From contig JAAHFN010000041.1 in NCBI GenBank assembly GCA_010672965.1, positions 1 through 58,292 of the forward strand: a DNA stretch of 58,292 nucleotides. The letters run 5' to 3'. The translations under genes were made by a program, and so were the position numbers. Of the stretch, positions 42,002 to 51,029 are shown piece after piece. The stretch's first letter is position 1; each line of letters begins with the position of its first letter. This stretch comes from Oscillatoria sp. SIO1A7. Its GTDB lineage: Bacteria > Cyanobacteriota > Cyanobacteriia > Cyanobacteriales > Laspinemataceae. The notes below the pieces were generated by a model that was given only the letters and a program-made list of their open reading frames with translations, was not told the origin of the DNA and did no database searches.

Positions 42002-43381
42002 ATGGAGATTTTCTGTACCCGTCCGCACTGTTTGGGCCCCGTTAATTCTTTTCCCGATCTAGACGAAAGCGACCTCAAGAGCGGACAGCAACGGTATTGC
42101 AGCGCATGTAATATGCCGCTGATTTTAGAGGGGCGCTACCTGCCCTTGAAGAAACTGGGCGGGGGAGGATTTGGGGACACATTTCTGGCGCTGGATCTTC
42201 GTTCTCCCACAAGGCGGCAGTGCGCAGTTAAACGGTTGCGGCCGGAGGATAATCTCGACCTCAGCCAGCTCGAAAAGCTTAAAGAAATGTTTGGCCGCGA
42301 GGCGGAGGTTCTGGAGACATTGGGAGGAAAGCACAGCCAGATTCCCACTCTTTACGATTACTTTGAGTCGAAAGTCTCGCCATCTTCTCGCATGCAAGTT
42401 TCCCAACCTCAGTCAAAGAAGCTGTCTTATTTATATTTGGTTCAGGAATACGTTGACGGACAAGACTTGGCCGAGGAACTGAAACAAAAAGAAAATGGCA
42501 GATTTTCAGAAGGCGAGGTGCTGGAGATTCTGCAACAAATCCTCCCGGTGTTGCAGATTGTCCACGATAACAACGCAATACACCGAGACATCAAACCGGA
42601 AAATATAATGCGCGATCGCAACGGTCGGCTTTACCTATTGGATTTTGGAGCTGTTAAGCAGGTTCCCGAAGGGGTAGATCCTAAACAAAGCTCTATATTT
42701 TGCGGTACTCCTGGATTTGCGCCGCGCGAGCAGAGGTCTGGTGAACGGATTTATCCGTCAACGGACTTGTACGCCTTGGCCGGGACCTGTCTTTGTTTGC
42801 TTGGCGGTTTTCCGCCGCCAAGCGAGAGCGCTTTCAAGAGAGACCTTTGGGATCGGTGGCGCTCCCGGGTTCCGACGAGCGATCGCCTCGATACCGTGCT
42901 AGACCGGATGTCATTGTCCAACCCAAAGAGACGATTTCAGTCGGCTGAGGAAGTTTTGGCTGCTATCGCACAAATCTCGCATCGGGTAAGAACAAAAAAG
43001 CTTCCTACCCATGAGTTGTTAGGTAGGGCTGCATTTACAGGGTTTGAGGGCGGGTTGCTGGCGATCGCCTTGGCTAGTCTTCTGAAAACTACCTTGACTA
43101 ATCCCGGAATCTGGCTGTTAGTTTTGCCCGGTCTTATTTTTATCCAATACCGCTCGATTGACTTGTCTGCCTTGCCGATTATTGCGATCGGCACCCTCGT
43201 CGTTGTTCTGTTCGTTCCGTCATTGCAAACAGCGATCGCTGAGATGGCTAAGGACTATGGCATCCCTATCATCATTATGATTCCATTGCTAGCCAGCTTG
43301 GCTGGGTTGTTTGCCTTTACCTTCATGGCCTTGTCTCGGTTAATTTACAACTTTCTGTCTTCCCGGTTTAAATCTCGGTAG
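42002..43381 (+). CDS. Membrane Ser/Thr protein kinase with N-terminal four-Cys ribbon
   Basis: 459 residues. A zinc-ribbon-like N-terminus (C5, C10, C33, C36) typical of cyanobacterial Hanks-type kinases precedes the kinase domain (about 45-315): GGGGFGD glycine loop (53-59), K77, HRDIKPEN (194-201, catalytic D196), DFG (214-216), and GTPGFAPREQ in the activation loop. All catalytic residues are present. About 345-445 form several hydrophobic helices (LLAIALASLLKTTL, PIIIMIPLLASLAGLFAFTF), so the kinase is membrane-bound with no recognisable sensor domain of its own. The next gene encodes a binding protein in the same reading frame after one TAG stop, which suggests it supplies the sensor. 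Inferred operon with 43421, 45093 and 47118. Confidence 0.92.
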   Translation: MEIFCTRPHCLGPVNSFPDLDESDLKSGQQRYCSACNMPLILEGRYLPLKKLGGGGFGDTFLALDLRSPTRRQCAVKRLRPEDNLDLSQLEKLKEMFGREAEVLETLGGKHSQIPTLYDYFESKVSPSSRMQVSQPQSKKLSYLYLVQEYVDGQDLAEELKQKENGRFSEGEVLEILQQILPVLQIVHDNNAIHRDIKPENIMRDRNGRLYLLDFGAVKQVPEGVDPKQSSIFCGTPGFAPREQRSGERIYPSTDLYALAGTCLCLLGGFPPPSESAFKRDLWDRWRSRVPTSDRLDTVLDRMSLSNPKRRFQSAEEVLAAIAQISHRVRTKKLPTHELLGRAAFTGFEGGLLAIALASLLKTTLTNPGIWLLVLPGLIFIQYRSIDLSALPIIAIGTLVVVLFVPSLQTAIAEMAKDYGIPIIIMIPLLASLAGLFAFTFMALSRLIYNFLSSRFKSR

Positions 43382-43420
43382 GCGTTGACTTTAATTGTGT
43401 TGGGGCTAAGGGAATTAGAT

Positions 43421-44938
43421 ATGTCTCAAAGGAAAGAAAACATCCTGCTTGCGGTATCTGTGGCGATCGCCGGTTGTATTTTGGTCTTTGGTGGCTGGCT
43501 ATGGACAAAACTTACTGAAAAAGGAGAGCAAACGCCTAGCGTGTCGCAACCCGAACAATCGCCATCGCCATCGCCATCGCCATCGCCATCGCCGTCGCCA
43601 TCGCCATCGCCATCGCCATCGCCATCGCAACCTGGTTCATCCGTGCAAGATCGGATTAGCTTTGGGGAGAAAATTTTGGCAAAAAAGGAAGAGCTTAGCA
43701 CTGAGAATTCGGACTTCAGAGTGGCAAAACAGAGAGGATCCTCGGCAATGGCTGCGGGGAATTATGAGGAAGCAACTCGCAACTTTGAAGAGGCAATAGG
43801 GAAATACCGCAACGCCCCGGAGACCTTAATTTACCTGAACAATGCCCGCATTGGCAACAGTAAATCCTACGCGATCGCAGTGGGGGCACCAACTGCCACC
43901 GCTCCCGACCTAGCCTTAGCGATTCTGCGCGGGGTCGCTCAGGCTCAAAATGAAATTAACCAGGCTGGGGGAATTAATGGGGTGCCGCTTAAAGTAGCGA
44001 TCGCCAACGACGATAATGCTCCAGAGATGGCTAAAAAAATTGCTTCGGCTTTGGTTGTCAACTCTGAAGTCTTAGGCGTAGTCGGCCATATATCCAGCGG
44101 GGTAACCTTGGCAGCAGGAGAAGCTTACAACTCTGGAAAGCTGGTAGCCATTTCCGCCGTTAGCACCTCCGTCGAACTATCCGGCAAATATGATTGGTCT
44201 TTTCGCACAGTTCCCAGCGATGCCTTTACGGCCAAAAAGCTGTCTGAGGCGATGCGGAACCAGTTAAAAAAGCAAAAAGCGGCAGTCTTTTTCAATTCTG
44301 ATAGTCCGTACAGTCTATCCCTCAAGTCCGAGTTTGTTGAGGAGGTGTCTATCAACGGTGGAGAAATTGTGGCCGAGTTTGACTTGTCCGATCCTACCTT
44401 TAGCGCCCGTCGGAGCCTGAAGGAGGCGACCCGGGTGGGGGCGCAAGTGCTAATGCTGGCGCCCACCCCGGCTTCCCTAGACAAAGCGTTGCAGGTCGTA
44501 ACAGTCAACGGCAGACAAGGCAAACAGTTAGATCTTCTTGGGGGAGATAGTTTGTACGACTCTAAGATATTAGAAGTCGGCGCAGAAGATGCCTTTGGCA
44601 TATTGGTGGCAGTTCCCTGGCACATTGACGGGGATCCTTCATCAAAATTTCCCGGCCAGTCGAGACAGCTCTGGGGGGCAGATGTAAACTGGATTACAGC
44701 AATGGCCTATGACGCTACGCGGGCCTTCATAGCAGCGCTAGAGCAAAGCCCGACTCGAACCGGCATCCGAGATGCGCTTCGGTCCCCAGACTTTTCTGCC
44801 ACTGGTGCCACTGGCATTATTCGCTTTCTGCCCTCGGGCGATCGCAATGGCCCAGTTCAACTGGTAGAAATCCGTGAGGCTAATCCGTCTCGTTCTGGCA
44901 CCGGCTACGATTTTGTGCCGATACCGCCGATACCCTAA
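43421..44938 (+). CDS. TPR-like plus LivK-like periplasmic binding protein, copy 1
   Basis: 505 residues from ATG 43421 (AAGGGA upstream). The N-terminus MSQRKENILLAVSVAIAGC has a lipobox-like IAGC but the hydrophobic stretch continues, so it is a lipoprotein or a signal anchor. A Ser-Pro tract (about 45-70) follows, then a TPR-like helix pair (AMAAGNYEEATRNFEEAIGK), then a type I periplasmic binding fold (about 145-505: GINGVPLKVAIANDDNAPEM, GVVGHISSGVTLAAGEAYNS, VPSDAFTAKKLSEAM, ATRAFIAALEQSPTRTGIRD). No ABC transporter genes accompany it. It lies 39 bp after the kinase stop and in frame with it. Inferred: ligand sensor for the kinase. Confidence 0.88.
   Translation: MSQRKENILLAVSVAIAGCILVFGGWLWTKLTEKGEQTPSVSQPEQSPSPSPSPSPSPSPSPSPSPSPSQPGSSVQDRISFGEKILAKKEELSTENSDFRVAKQRGSSAMAAGNYEEATRNFEEAIGKYRNAPETLIYLNNARIGNSKSYAIAVGAPTATAPDLALAILRGVAQAQNEINQAGGINGVPLKVAIANDDNAPEMAKKIASALVVNSEVLGVVGHISSGVTLAAGEAYNSGKLVAISAVSTSVELSGKYDWSFRTVPSDAFTAKKLSEAMRNQLKKQKAAVFFNSDSPYSLSLKSEFVEEVSINGGEIVAEFDLSDPTFSARRSLKEATRVGAQVLMLAPTPASLDKALQVVTVNGRQGKQLDLLGGDSLYDSKILEVGAEDAFGILVAVPWHIDGDPSSKFPGQSRQLWGADVNWITAMAYDATRAFIAALEQSPTRTGIRDALRSPDFSATGATGIIRFLPSGDRNGPVQLVEIREANPSRSGTGYDFVPIPPIP
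43553..43632. repeat. In-frame CCATCG hexamer microsatellite encoding Ser-Pro repeats
   Basis: About 12 CCATCG/CCGTCG units encode (SP)n. Because the unit is six bases, copy-number change lengthens the linker without a frameshift. The third paralogue has only a short SerPro stretch and the second has none. Confidence 0.85.
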
Positions 44939-44940
44939 TG

Positions 44941-45056
44941 CCATTGTGATTCCATTGCTAGCCAGCTTGGCTGGGTCGCTTGCCTTCATCTTCGTTGCCT
45001 TATCTCGGTTAATTTACAAATTTCTGTCTTCCCGGGCTTAAATGTCTCGGTAAGCG
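44941..45056 (+). pseudogene. Duplicated 3' end of the kinase gene
   Basis: TGATTCCATTGCTAGCCAGC at 44946 repeats 43278, and the match runs through CTCGGTTAATTTACAA to the copy of the intergenic spacer and the next ATG. It has lost the frame and is a remnant of the duplication that created the second binding-protein gene. A stop codon stands at the same relative place as the kinase's (TAA here, TAG there). Confidence 0.8.
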
Positions 45057-45092
45057 TTGACTTTAATTTTGTTGGGGCTAAGGGAATTAAAC

Positions 45093-46625
45093 ATGTCTCA
45101 AAAGAAAGAAAACATCCTGCTTTTGGTATCCGTGGCGATCGCCGGTTGTATTTTAGTCATTGCTGGCTGGCAATTGGCACAATTTTTTAGGGAAAGGCAA
45201 ACCGATCCAGGCAATAAGGCAAGACCGGGCTTAAAAACGCAAACCGATCCAAATAATATTGATGAATTATGGCAAGAGCGGATTAGCTTTGGGGAAAAAT
45301 TTTTGGTGGAAAAAGAAGAAGGTGATTTAGATACAAAGAAAAAAATTGCTGTTGACGTTGATGCCTTCAGAAAGGCAAAACAGAAAGGAGCCTTGGCAAT
45401 GGCTGAGGACAATTACCAGGAAGCAAAAGAGCAGTTTGGAGATGCAATAGACAAATATCGCAATGCCCCGGAGACCTTGATTTACCTGAATAATGCCCGC
45501 ATTGGCAAGAGCAAATCCTACACGCTCGCAGTGGCGGTGCCAACTGCGAGCGATCCCGACCTAGCCTTGGAGGTCTTGCGCGGAGTCGCTCAAGCCCAAG
45601 ATGAAATTAATAACGACGAGGAAGAGGGAATTAATGGGGTGCCACTTAAAGTAGCGATCGCCAACGACGACAACGATCCAAAGATGGCTAAAAAAATTGC
45701 TTTAGCCTTGGTTGCCAAACCTAAAGTCTTAGGCGTAGTCGGCCATATGGGCAGCGATGCAACCTTGGCAGCAGCAGAAGTTTATAGACCTAAAGAAATG
45801 GTAGCTATTTCCGCTGTTAGCACCTCCGTTGACCTGTCTGAGAAGAATTGGGTTTTTCGGACAGTTCCCAGCGATACCTTGATGGCTAGGGCGCTGTCGG
45901 AGGCTATGGCGAACCGGTTACAAAAGCAAAAGGCGGCGATCTTTTTCAATTCTGATAGCTCGTTCAGCAAATCCCTCAAGTCCGAGTTTGCTGCGGAGGG
46001 GCTTATCCAAGGCATAAAAGTTGTTGCCGAGTTTGACTTTTCCGCTAATTTTAGCGCTCATGACAAAGTGAAAGAGGCCATCGATAAGGAGGCGCAGGTG
46101 CTAATGCTGGCGCCCACCAGGGCTTCCCGAAGCAAAGCGTTTGATGTCTTAACAACCAACCGCTTGCGGTTAGATCTTCTTGGGGGAGATACCTTGTACT
46201 CTTACGAAAAGACATTAGACGTCGGCGCAGATACCGTTGGCATGTTGGTGGCAGTTCCCTGGCACATTGAAAGTGATTCGTCAGACTTTCCCGACCGGTC
46301 GAGAACACTCTGGGGGGCAGATGTAAGCTGGAGAACAGCAATGGCTTATGACGCTACGCAGGCTTTCATAGCAGCGCTAAAGCAAAACCCTAATCGAACC
46401 GGCATCCGAGATGCGCTTCTGTCTGAGGACTTTTCTGCCACCGGTGCCACTGGTACTATTCTGTTTATGGACAACGGCGATCGTCGCAATGCCCCAGTTC
46501 AACTGGTGGAAGTCTGTCCCGCCGATCCGTCTAATCCGTCTCGTTCTGGCACCGGCCACTATTTTGCGCCGATAACCTCTAATGCTGCCTGCGCCGATGC
46601 CAATGCGAATCCTCAAAGCCGGTAA
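45093..46625 (+). CDS. TPR-like plus LivK-like periplasmic binding protein, copy 2
   Basis: 510 residues from ATG 45093. Same layout as copy 1: MSQKKENILLLVSVAIAGC anchor, TPR-like AMAEDNYQEAKEQFGDAIDK, then the binding fold (EEGINGVPLKVAIANDDNDP, VGHMGSDATLAAAEVY, AFIAALKQNPNRTGIRDALL). It lacks the Ser-Pro tract and has a longer acidic linker (EEGDLDTKKKIAVDVDAF). It is the most divergent of the three, especially between residues 30 and 105, and carries two extra Cys near the C-terminus (VCPADPS, NAACADANA). Divergence in the ligand region suggests different specificity. Confidence 0.85.
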   Translation: MSQKKENILLLVSVAIAGCILVIAGWQLAQFFRERQTDPGNKARPGLKTQTDPNNIDELWQERISFGEKFLVEKEEGDLDTKKKIAVDVDAFRKAKQKGALAMAEDNYQEAKEQFGDAIDKYRNAPETLIYLNNARIGKSKSYTLAVAVPTASDPDLALEVLRGVAQAQDEINNDEEEGINGVPLKVAIANDDNDPKMAKKIALALVAKPKVLGVVGHMGSDATLAAAEVYRPKEMVAISAVSTSVDLSEKNWVFRTVPSDTLMARALSEAMANRLQKQKAAIFFNSDSSFSKSLKSEFAAEGLIQGIKVVAEFDFSANFSAHDKVKEAIDKEAQVLMLAPTRASRSKAFDVLTTNRLRLDLLGGDTLYSYEKTLDVGADTVGMLVAVPWHIESDSSDFPDRSRTLWGADVSWRTAMAYDATQAFIAALKQNPNRTGIRDALLSEDFSATGATGTILFMDNGDRRNAPVQLVEVCPADPSNPSRSGTGHYFAPITSNAACADANANPQSR

Positions 46626-46871
46626 GGCTTTCGCTCGACTAGCGAAGGCGATCTAGTGGACTGTCCGCATTAAAATTGTAGGGAGCGGCCCGGGAACGAA
46701 ACCCAACACAACGATTGGTATAGTTGGGTTTCACTCCGTTCAACCCAACCTACAGTTACACATAACTTTAGGTTTGCCAAAGCACTAGGAGCGATCGCTA
46801 TTTTAGGGTGTGGGGCCGCCTACGGTGTAGGGAAAATGCTATCTTCCCGCTTTTAGGTTGGGCCCGCCTTA

Positions 46872-46934
46872 GACGGCAGGACTTTAGCTGACTGCTGAGC
46901 AGTGACTGCTGACTGCTAATAGCTTACTGCTATA
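46872..46934. mobile_element. Half of a family B element
   Basis: GGCAGGACTTTAGCTGACTG then repeated CTGACTGCTG and CTTACTGCTATA; the left end is missing. Confidence 0.5.
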
Positions 46935-46954
46935 AAATCTGGTTAATTATATTT

Positions 46955-47088
46955 ATATCAAATCCGCTTAATTACACATAAATCCCGTAGGGGCAATCCC
47001 CCCGTGGTTGCCCCGGCCGCCCGGGTTGGTCTGGGGCGGAAGGGCACCGCCCCTACGGGATTTATGTGTAATTAAGCGGATTCGATCT
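46955..47088. mobile_element. MITE-like element, family A, immediately upstream of the third binding protein
   Basis: ATATCAAATCCGCTTAATTA at the left and TAATTAAGCGGATTCGATCT at the right, perfect TIR over 20 bp except the last bases. It ends exactly where homology to the spacer of copies 1 and 2 (AATTTTGTTGGGGCTAAGGG) begins. Confidence 0.85.
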
Positions 47089-47117
47089 TAATTTTGTTGG
47101 GGCTAAGGGAATTAGAT

Positions 47118-48569
47118 ATGTCTCAAAAGAAAGAAAGCATCCTGCTTTTGGCATCCGTCGCGATCTGTGGTTGTTTTTTGGTCGCTGGTGGCTGGCTATG
47201 GACAAGACTTACCGAACAAAGAGAGCAAACGCCTAGCTTATCGCAATCGCAATCGGAACGATCGCCAGCGCCATCGCCACCTGGTTCGTCCGTGCAAGAG
47301 CGGATTAGCTTTGGGGAGAAAATTTTGGTAAAAAAAGAAGAGCTTAGCACTGAGAATTCGGATTTCAGAGAGGCAAAACAGAGAGGAGTCTCGGCAATGG
47401 CTGCGGGGAATTATGAGGAAGCAGCGAGCAACTTTGAAGAGGCAACGGGGAAATATCGCAATGCCCCGGAGACCTTGATTTACCTGAACAATGCCCGCAT
47501 TGGCAACAGCAAATCCTACGCGATCGCAGTGGGGGTGCCAACTGCCATCGATCCCGACCTAGCCTTGGCGGTTCTGCGCGGAGTCGCTCAAGCCCAAGAT
47601 GAAATTAACCGGGCTGGAGGAATTAATGGAGTGCCGCTTAAAGTAGCGATCGCCAACGACGACAACGCTCCAGAGGCGGCTCGAAAAATTGCTTCAGCCT
47701 TGGTTGCCAACTCTGAAGTCTTAGGCGTAGTAGGCCATATATCCAGCGGGGTAACCTTGGCAGCAGGAGAAGCTTACAACTCTGGAAAACTGGTAGCCAT
47801 TTCCGCCATCAGCACCTCCGTCGAACTATCCGGTAAGTACGACTGGGTTTTTCGTACAATTCCCAGCGATGCTTTTACGGCCAAGAAGCTGTCTGAGGCT
47901 ATGCGGAACCAGTTAAAAAAGCAAAAAGCGGCGATCTTTTTCAATTCCGATAGTCCGTACAGTCAATCTCTCAAGTCTGAGTTTGTTGAGGAAGTGTTTC
48001 TCAACGGTGGAGAAATTGTGGCCGAGTTTGACTTGTCCGATCCTAGCCTTAGCGCCCGTCAGAGCCTGGAAGAGGCGACGCGACAGGGGGCGCAGGTGCT
48101 AATGCTAGCCCCCAGCCTGAATGCCCTAGACAAAGCGTTGCAGGTCGTAACCACCAACCGCAAACAGCTAAGTCTTCTTGGAGGAGATACTTTGTACACT
48201 TTTAAGACATTAGACATTGGCGTAGATCTAGCAGTCGGCATGTTGGTGGCAGTTCCCTGGCAAATTGAAGGAGATCTTTCATCAGACTTTCCCAGCCGGT
48301 CGAGACAGCTCTGGTCGGCAGATGTAAACTGGATGACAGCAATGGCCTATGACGCTACGCGGGCTTTCATAGCAGCGCTAGAGCAAAGCCCGACTAGAAC
48401 CGGCATCCGAGATGCGCTTCTGTCCCCAGACTTTTCTGCCACTGGTGCCACTGGCAAAATTCGCTTTCTGCCCTCGGGCGATCGCAATGGCCCAGTTCAA
48501 CTGGTGGAAATCCGTGAGGCTAATCCGTCTCGTTCTGGCACCGGCTACGACTTTGTGCCGATACAGTAA
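47118..48569 (+). CDS. TPR-like plus LivK-like periplasmic binding protein, copy 3
   Basis: 483 residues from ATG 47118. Very close to copy 1 over most of its length: the same AMAAGNYEEAASNFEEATGK helix pair, GINGVPLKVAIANDDNAPEA, GVVGHISSGVTLAAGEAYNS and AALEQSPTRTGIRDALLSPD. The anchor is MSQKKESILLLASVAICGC and the Ser-Pro tract is short (SERSPAPSPPGSS). It ends ...SRSGTGYDFVPIQ. It belongs to the same array as copies 1 and 2, though a family A element separates its start from copy 2, so it may have its own promoter. Confidence 0.87.
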   Translation: MSQKKESILLLASVAICGCFLVAGGWLWTRLTEQREQTPSLSQSQSERSPAPSPPGSSVQERISFGEKILVKKEELSTENSDFREAKQRGVSAMAAGNYEEAASNFEEATGKYRNAPETLIYLNNARIGNSKSYAIAVGVPTAIDPDLALAVLRGVAQAQDEINRAGGINGVPLKVAIANDDNAPEAARKIASALVANSEVLGVVGHISSGVTLAAGEAYNSGKLVAISAISTSVELSGKYDWVFRTIPSDAFTAKKLSEAMRNQLKKQKAAIFFNSDSPYSQSLKSEFVEEVFLNGGEIVAEFDLSDPSLSARQSLEEATRQGAQVLMLAPSLNALDKALQVVTTNRKQLSLLGGDTLYTFKTLDIGVDLAVGMLVAVPWQIEGDLSSDFPSRSRQLWSADVNWMTAMAYDATRAFIAALEQSPTRTGIRDALLSPDFSATGATGKIRFLPSGDRNGPVQLVEIREANPSRSGTGYDFVPIQ

Positions 48570-48626
48570 TGCTGTAGTAGTGAAAAGTGAAAAGTCAAAA
48601 GTTGGTTTTCTTACTATTCACTATTC

Positions 48627-48763
48627 ATATCAAATCCGCTTAACTACACATAAATCCCGTAGGGGCGGTGCCCCCGGGAGCGCCCCGGCCGCCCCGGGAG
48701 CGTCTGGGGCGGTGCCCCCGGGAGCGCCCCTACAAACTGTGACTGTTTAACCGGATTTGATAT
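48627..48763. mobile_element. MITE-like element, family A
   Basis: ATATCAAATCCGCTTAACTA at the left and TTTAACCGGATTTGATAT at the right; interior CGTAGGGGCGGTGCCCCCGG and its inverse. Confidence 0.8.
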
Positions 48764-48770
48764 CAGTATT

Positions 48771-48890
48771 CACTTTTCACTTTTCACTTTTCACTTTTCA
48801 CTTTTCACTTTTCACTTTTCACTTTTCACTTTTCACTTTTCACTCTGCCCAATGCCCCATGCCCAATGCCCAATGCCCAATGCCCAATGC
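48771..48890. repeat. CACTTTT and CCCAATG heptamer arrays
   Basis: About ten CACTTTT units are followed by CCCAATG units up to the stop codon of the MscS gene. Non-coding. Confidence 0.85.
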
Positions 48891-48891
48891 C

Positions 48892-50703
48892 CTATTCCTT
48901 TTGACCGTTAGAAAACTTTTGCATGACCTGCAAAATGGCATTTTCCAGATCGGAAGATAATTCTAGAGGCACTTTGCCAGAGCGAACGTGCAAATCCCGC
49001 TGGGGAAAGGGAATTTCTATTTCTTGCTGGCGCAATAGATCGTCAATAAGAAAACGGAGATCGCTTTTAATCCAATATTGCTTCTCCGGTTGCCGGCTCC
49101 ACACTAACAGCTCGAAATCTAGGGAACTATCGCCAAAACCCTTAAACATGACGCGGGGAGCGGGAAATTTTAATAAATCGGGATGCTCTTTCGCCGCCTC
49201 TAATAGAGTTGCTTGGACAACTTTAGTATCGCAACCATAGGCAACGCCGACGGGGATATGCAGTCTGGATACTGGGTCTTGGTGACTCCAGTTAATTACC
49301 TCATTTTCTAGAAAGCGAGAGTTAGGCAGAATAATAGAAACTTTATCTAGGGTGCGAATAGTGGTACTGCGGCTGCCTATCCGCTCGACGGTGCCGGTGT
49401 ATTCATTGACTTCCACGAAGTCTCCTACTTGAATTGGACGCTCAAAGATAAGGACGAGGCCGCTGGCAAAGTTTTTGGCAATATCTTGGAAACCAAAGGC
49501 AATACCGACACTGAGGGCACTGGCGATAATAGTTATGGAGCTGAGGTCGATACCCCAAGCTTGTAGCAAAACCAAGGTGCCGACGGTGATAAAGGTATAT
49601 TTGGCTATAGTCGTAACCCCTTCCCGAGCGCCCCGGTTAATCGGCGTTAGCTGCAAAAAGCGAGAATTGAGCAACTGAGTTAGCTTGCCGGCAATGACTA
49701 CTAAGCCGCAAAACAAACCAGCCAGAAATAGCAGGCTAGCGACTGAGTAGGACTCTGGACCGATGTTAAAGACTGGAGATACAAAGATAGCCAAGATGGC
49801 GTTAAGTATTCGATAGCTCCATTCGCGGCTAACGGGAAACAGATTAGCAATATAGAAGGCGGCTCCGACCCACAAGGCAACGCGAGCGACGGTCAGAATT
49901 AAGTCGAGCAGCCAATCAATCCACTCATGCTCTACGTTATAAGAAGCGAGTATTTGGTTAAAGCGCGATCGATAGCGGTCTAACAGTTGTCCCATTCCCG
50001 CGTGCAATACCAGGGCTACTACCAAAATTATGGCGGTATAACTCAAGCGACTCTCGATAAATTCAGCACTGCGTTCTTCCTGCGCCTGTTCCAGAGCATC
50101 TTGAACTGCGATCGCCCAGATTTCTGCTTGTTCTTGTGCGGGCAAGTTCTCGGGAGTATCTCGTTGGGTTACCGTTAGCAAATGCTTGTCTTCATTGAGA
50201 ACTATGGTGGGTAACTTGTTGGTCTTGTCGAGTTTTACTTCGACGTTAATTGGCTCGGCCAGTTCGGTTGCCTCTTTGAGCTGCTCGTTAATCGAGGATG
50301 CCCGAACTTCGGCAGGATATCCCGGAACTGGGTTAACTAGAAATAGTTCTCTACCGTCTAAAGTCATTGGGGCTTTGGCCTTTTGGGCTTGGTTATTGAA
50401 CCAATTCCCGATCGCCTCGCTTTGCTTTTTGCTAAGCTGGCCAGCACTTAATATTATCGGGCTTTCCAGGTTCTCAGTATCTTCTGTGCCCCTAGGAGAG
50501 AGTTCCTCAGCGGCGGGACTTGTGACCGCTCGGGCGATCGCTCCCTTAGTTAGAGGTCCCGATTGACCGGGCAACACTAGGGACTCTCCCCAAAGCGTCA
50601 GCAACAGCCCCAACATGAGCATAATAATGAAGCCAGCCAGAGGCCGAGCTGCCCAAAACCGGGATAAGGGAAATTTATAATGCTTGCTCGCTGGGCGGAT
50701 CAT
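48892..50703 (-). CDS. MscS-family mechanosensitive channel
   Basis: 603 residues. An N-terminal helix (LAGFIIMLMLGLLLTLWGES) precedes a ~200-residue extracytoplasmic region, four or more membrane helices (about 215-385), the MscS pore helix and beta domain (ALSVGIAFGFQDIAKNFASG, LVLIFERPIQVGDFVEVNEY, TGTVERIGSRSTTIRTLDKV, ILPNSRFLENEVINWSHQDP), and the alpha/beta vestibule ending near PFPQRDLHVR. The pore-lining Gly/Ala-rich and FERP segments match MscS. Opens on membrane tension to release solutes after hypo-osmotic shock. It is larger than E. coli MscS, like other cyanobacterial paralogues with extra N-terminal helices. Confidence 0.92.
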   Translation of the reverse strand: MIRPASKHYKFPLSRFWAARPLAGFIIMLMLGLLLTLWGESLVLPGQSGPLTKGAIARAVTSPAAEELSPRGTEDTENLESPIILSAGQLSKKQSEAIGNWFNNQAQKAKAPMTLDGRELFLVNPVPGYPAEVRASSINEQLKEATELAEPINVEVKLDKTNKLPTIVLNEDKHLLTVTQRDTPENLPAQEQAEIWAIAVQDALEQAQEERSAEFIESRLSYTAIILVVALVLHAGMGQLLDRYRSRFNQILASYNVEHEWIDWLLDLILTVARVALWVGAAFYIANLFPVSREWSYRILNAILAIFVSPVFNIGPESYSVASLLFLAGLFCGLVVIAGKLTQLLNSRFLQLTPINRGAREGVTTIAKYTFITVGTLVLLQAWGIDLSSITIIASALSVGIAFGFQDIAKNFASGLVLIFERPIQVGDFVEVNEYTGTVERIGSRSTTIRTLDKVSIILPNSRFLENEVINWSHQDPVSRLHIPVGVAYGCDTKVVQATLLEAAKEHPDLLKFPAPRVMFKGFGDSSLDFELLVWSRQPEKQYWIKSDLRFLIDDLLRQQEIEIPFPQRDLHVRSGKVPLELSSDLENAILQVMQKFSNGQKE

Positions 50704-51029
50704 AATTATCTATCTATTTAGAATCGGTGCGGAGATTAGGGAATTCCAATAAATTACCCAATTCCTAGGACAGGCGGGACGCCCGTCCTACGGGGAGAGA
50801 TATTTATTTGAAAATCCCTTATTTAAAGATAATCGGCGATCGCCGTTCGCCACTAATGATAAATTAATGACCGTTTGTCGATTTATATTATAGCTCTATC
50901 GCATTTTCTTGGTTTAGCGCCGCTTTTTTTTATCTTTTCTTTAGAAAATACCTCCTAGGCCAAGCAGTAACCGATGTTAAAATTGGGAACGCTCGAATGC
51001 GAACCACAAAAAACTGGGAGCATCAGTAT

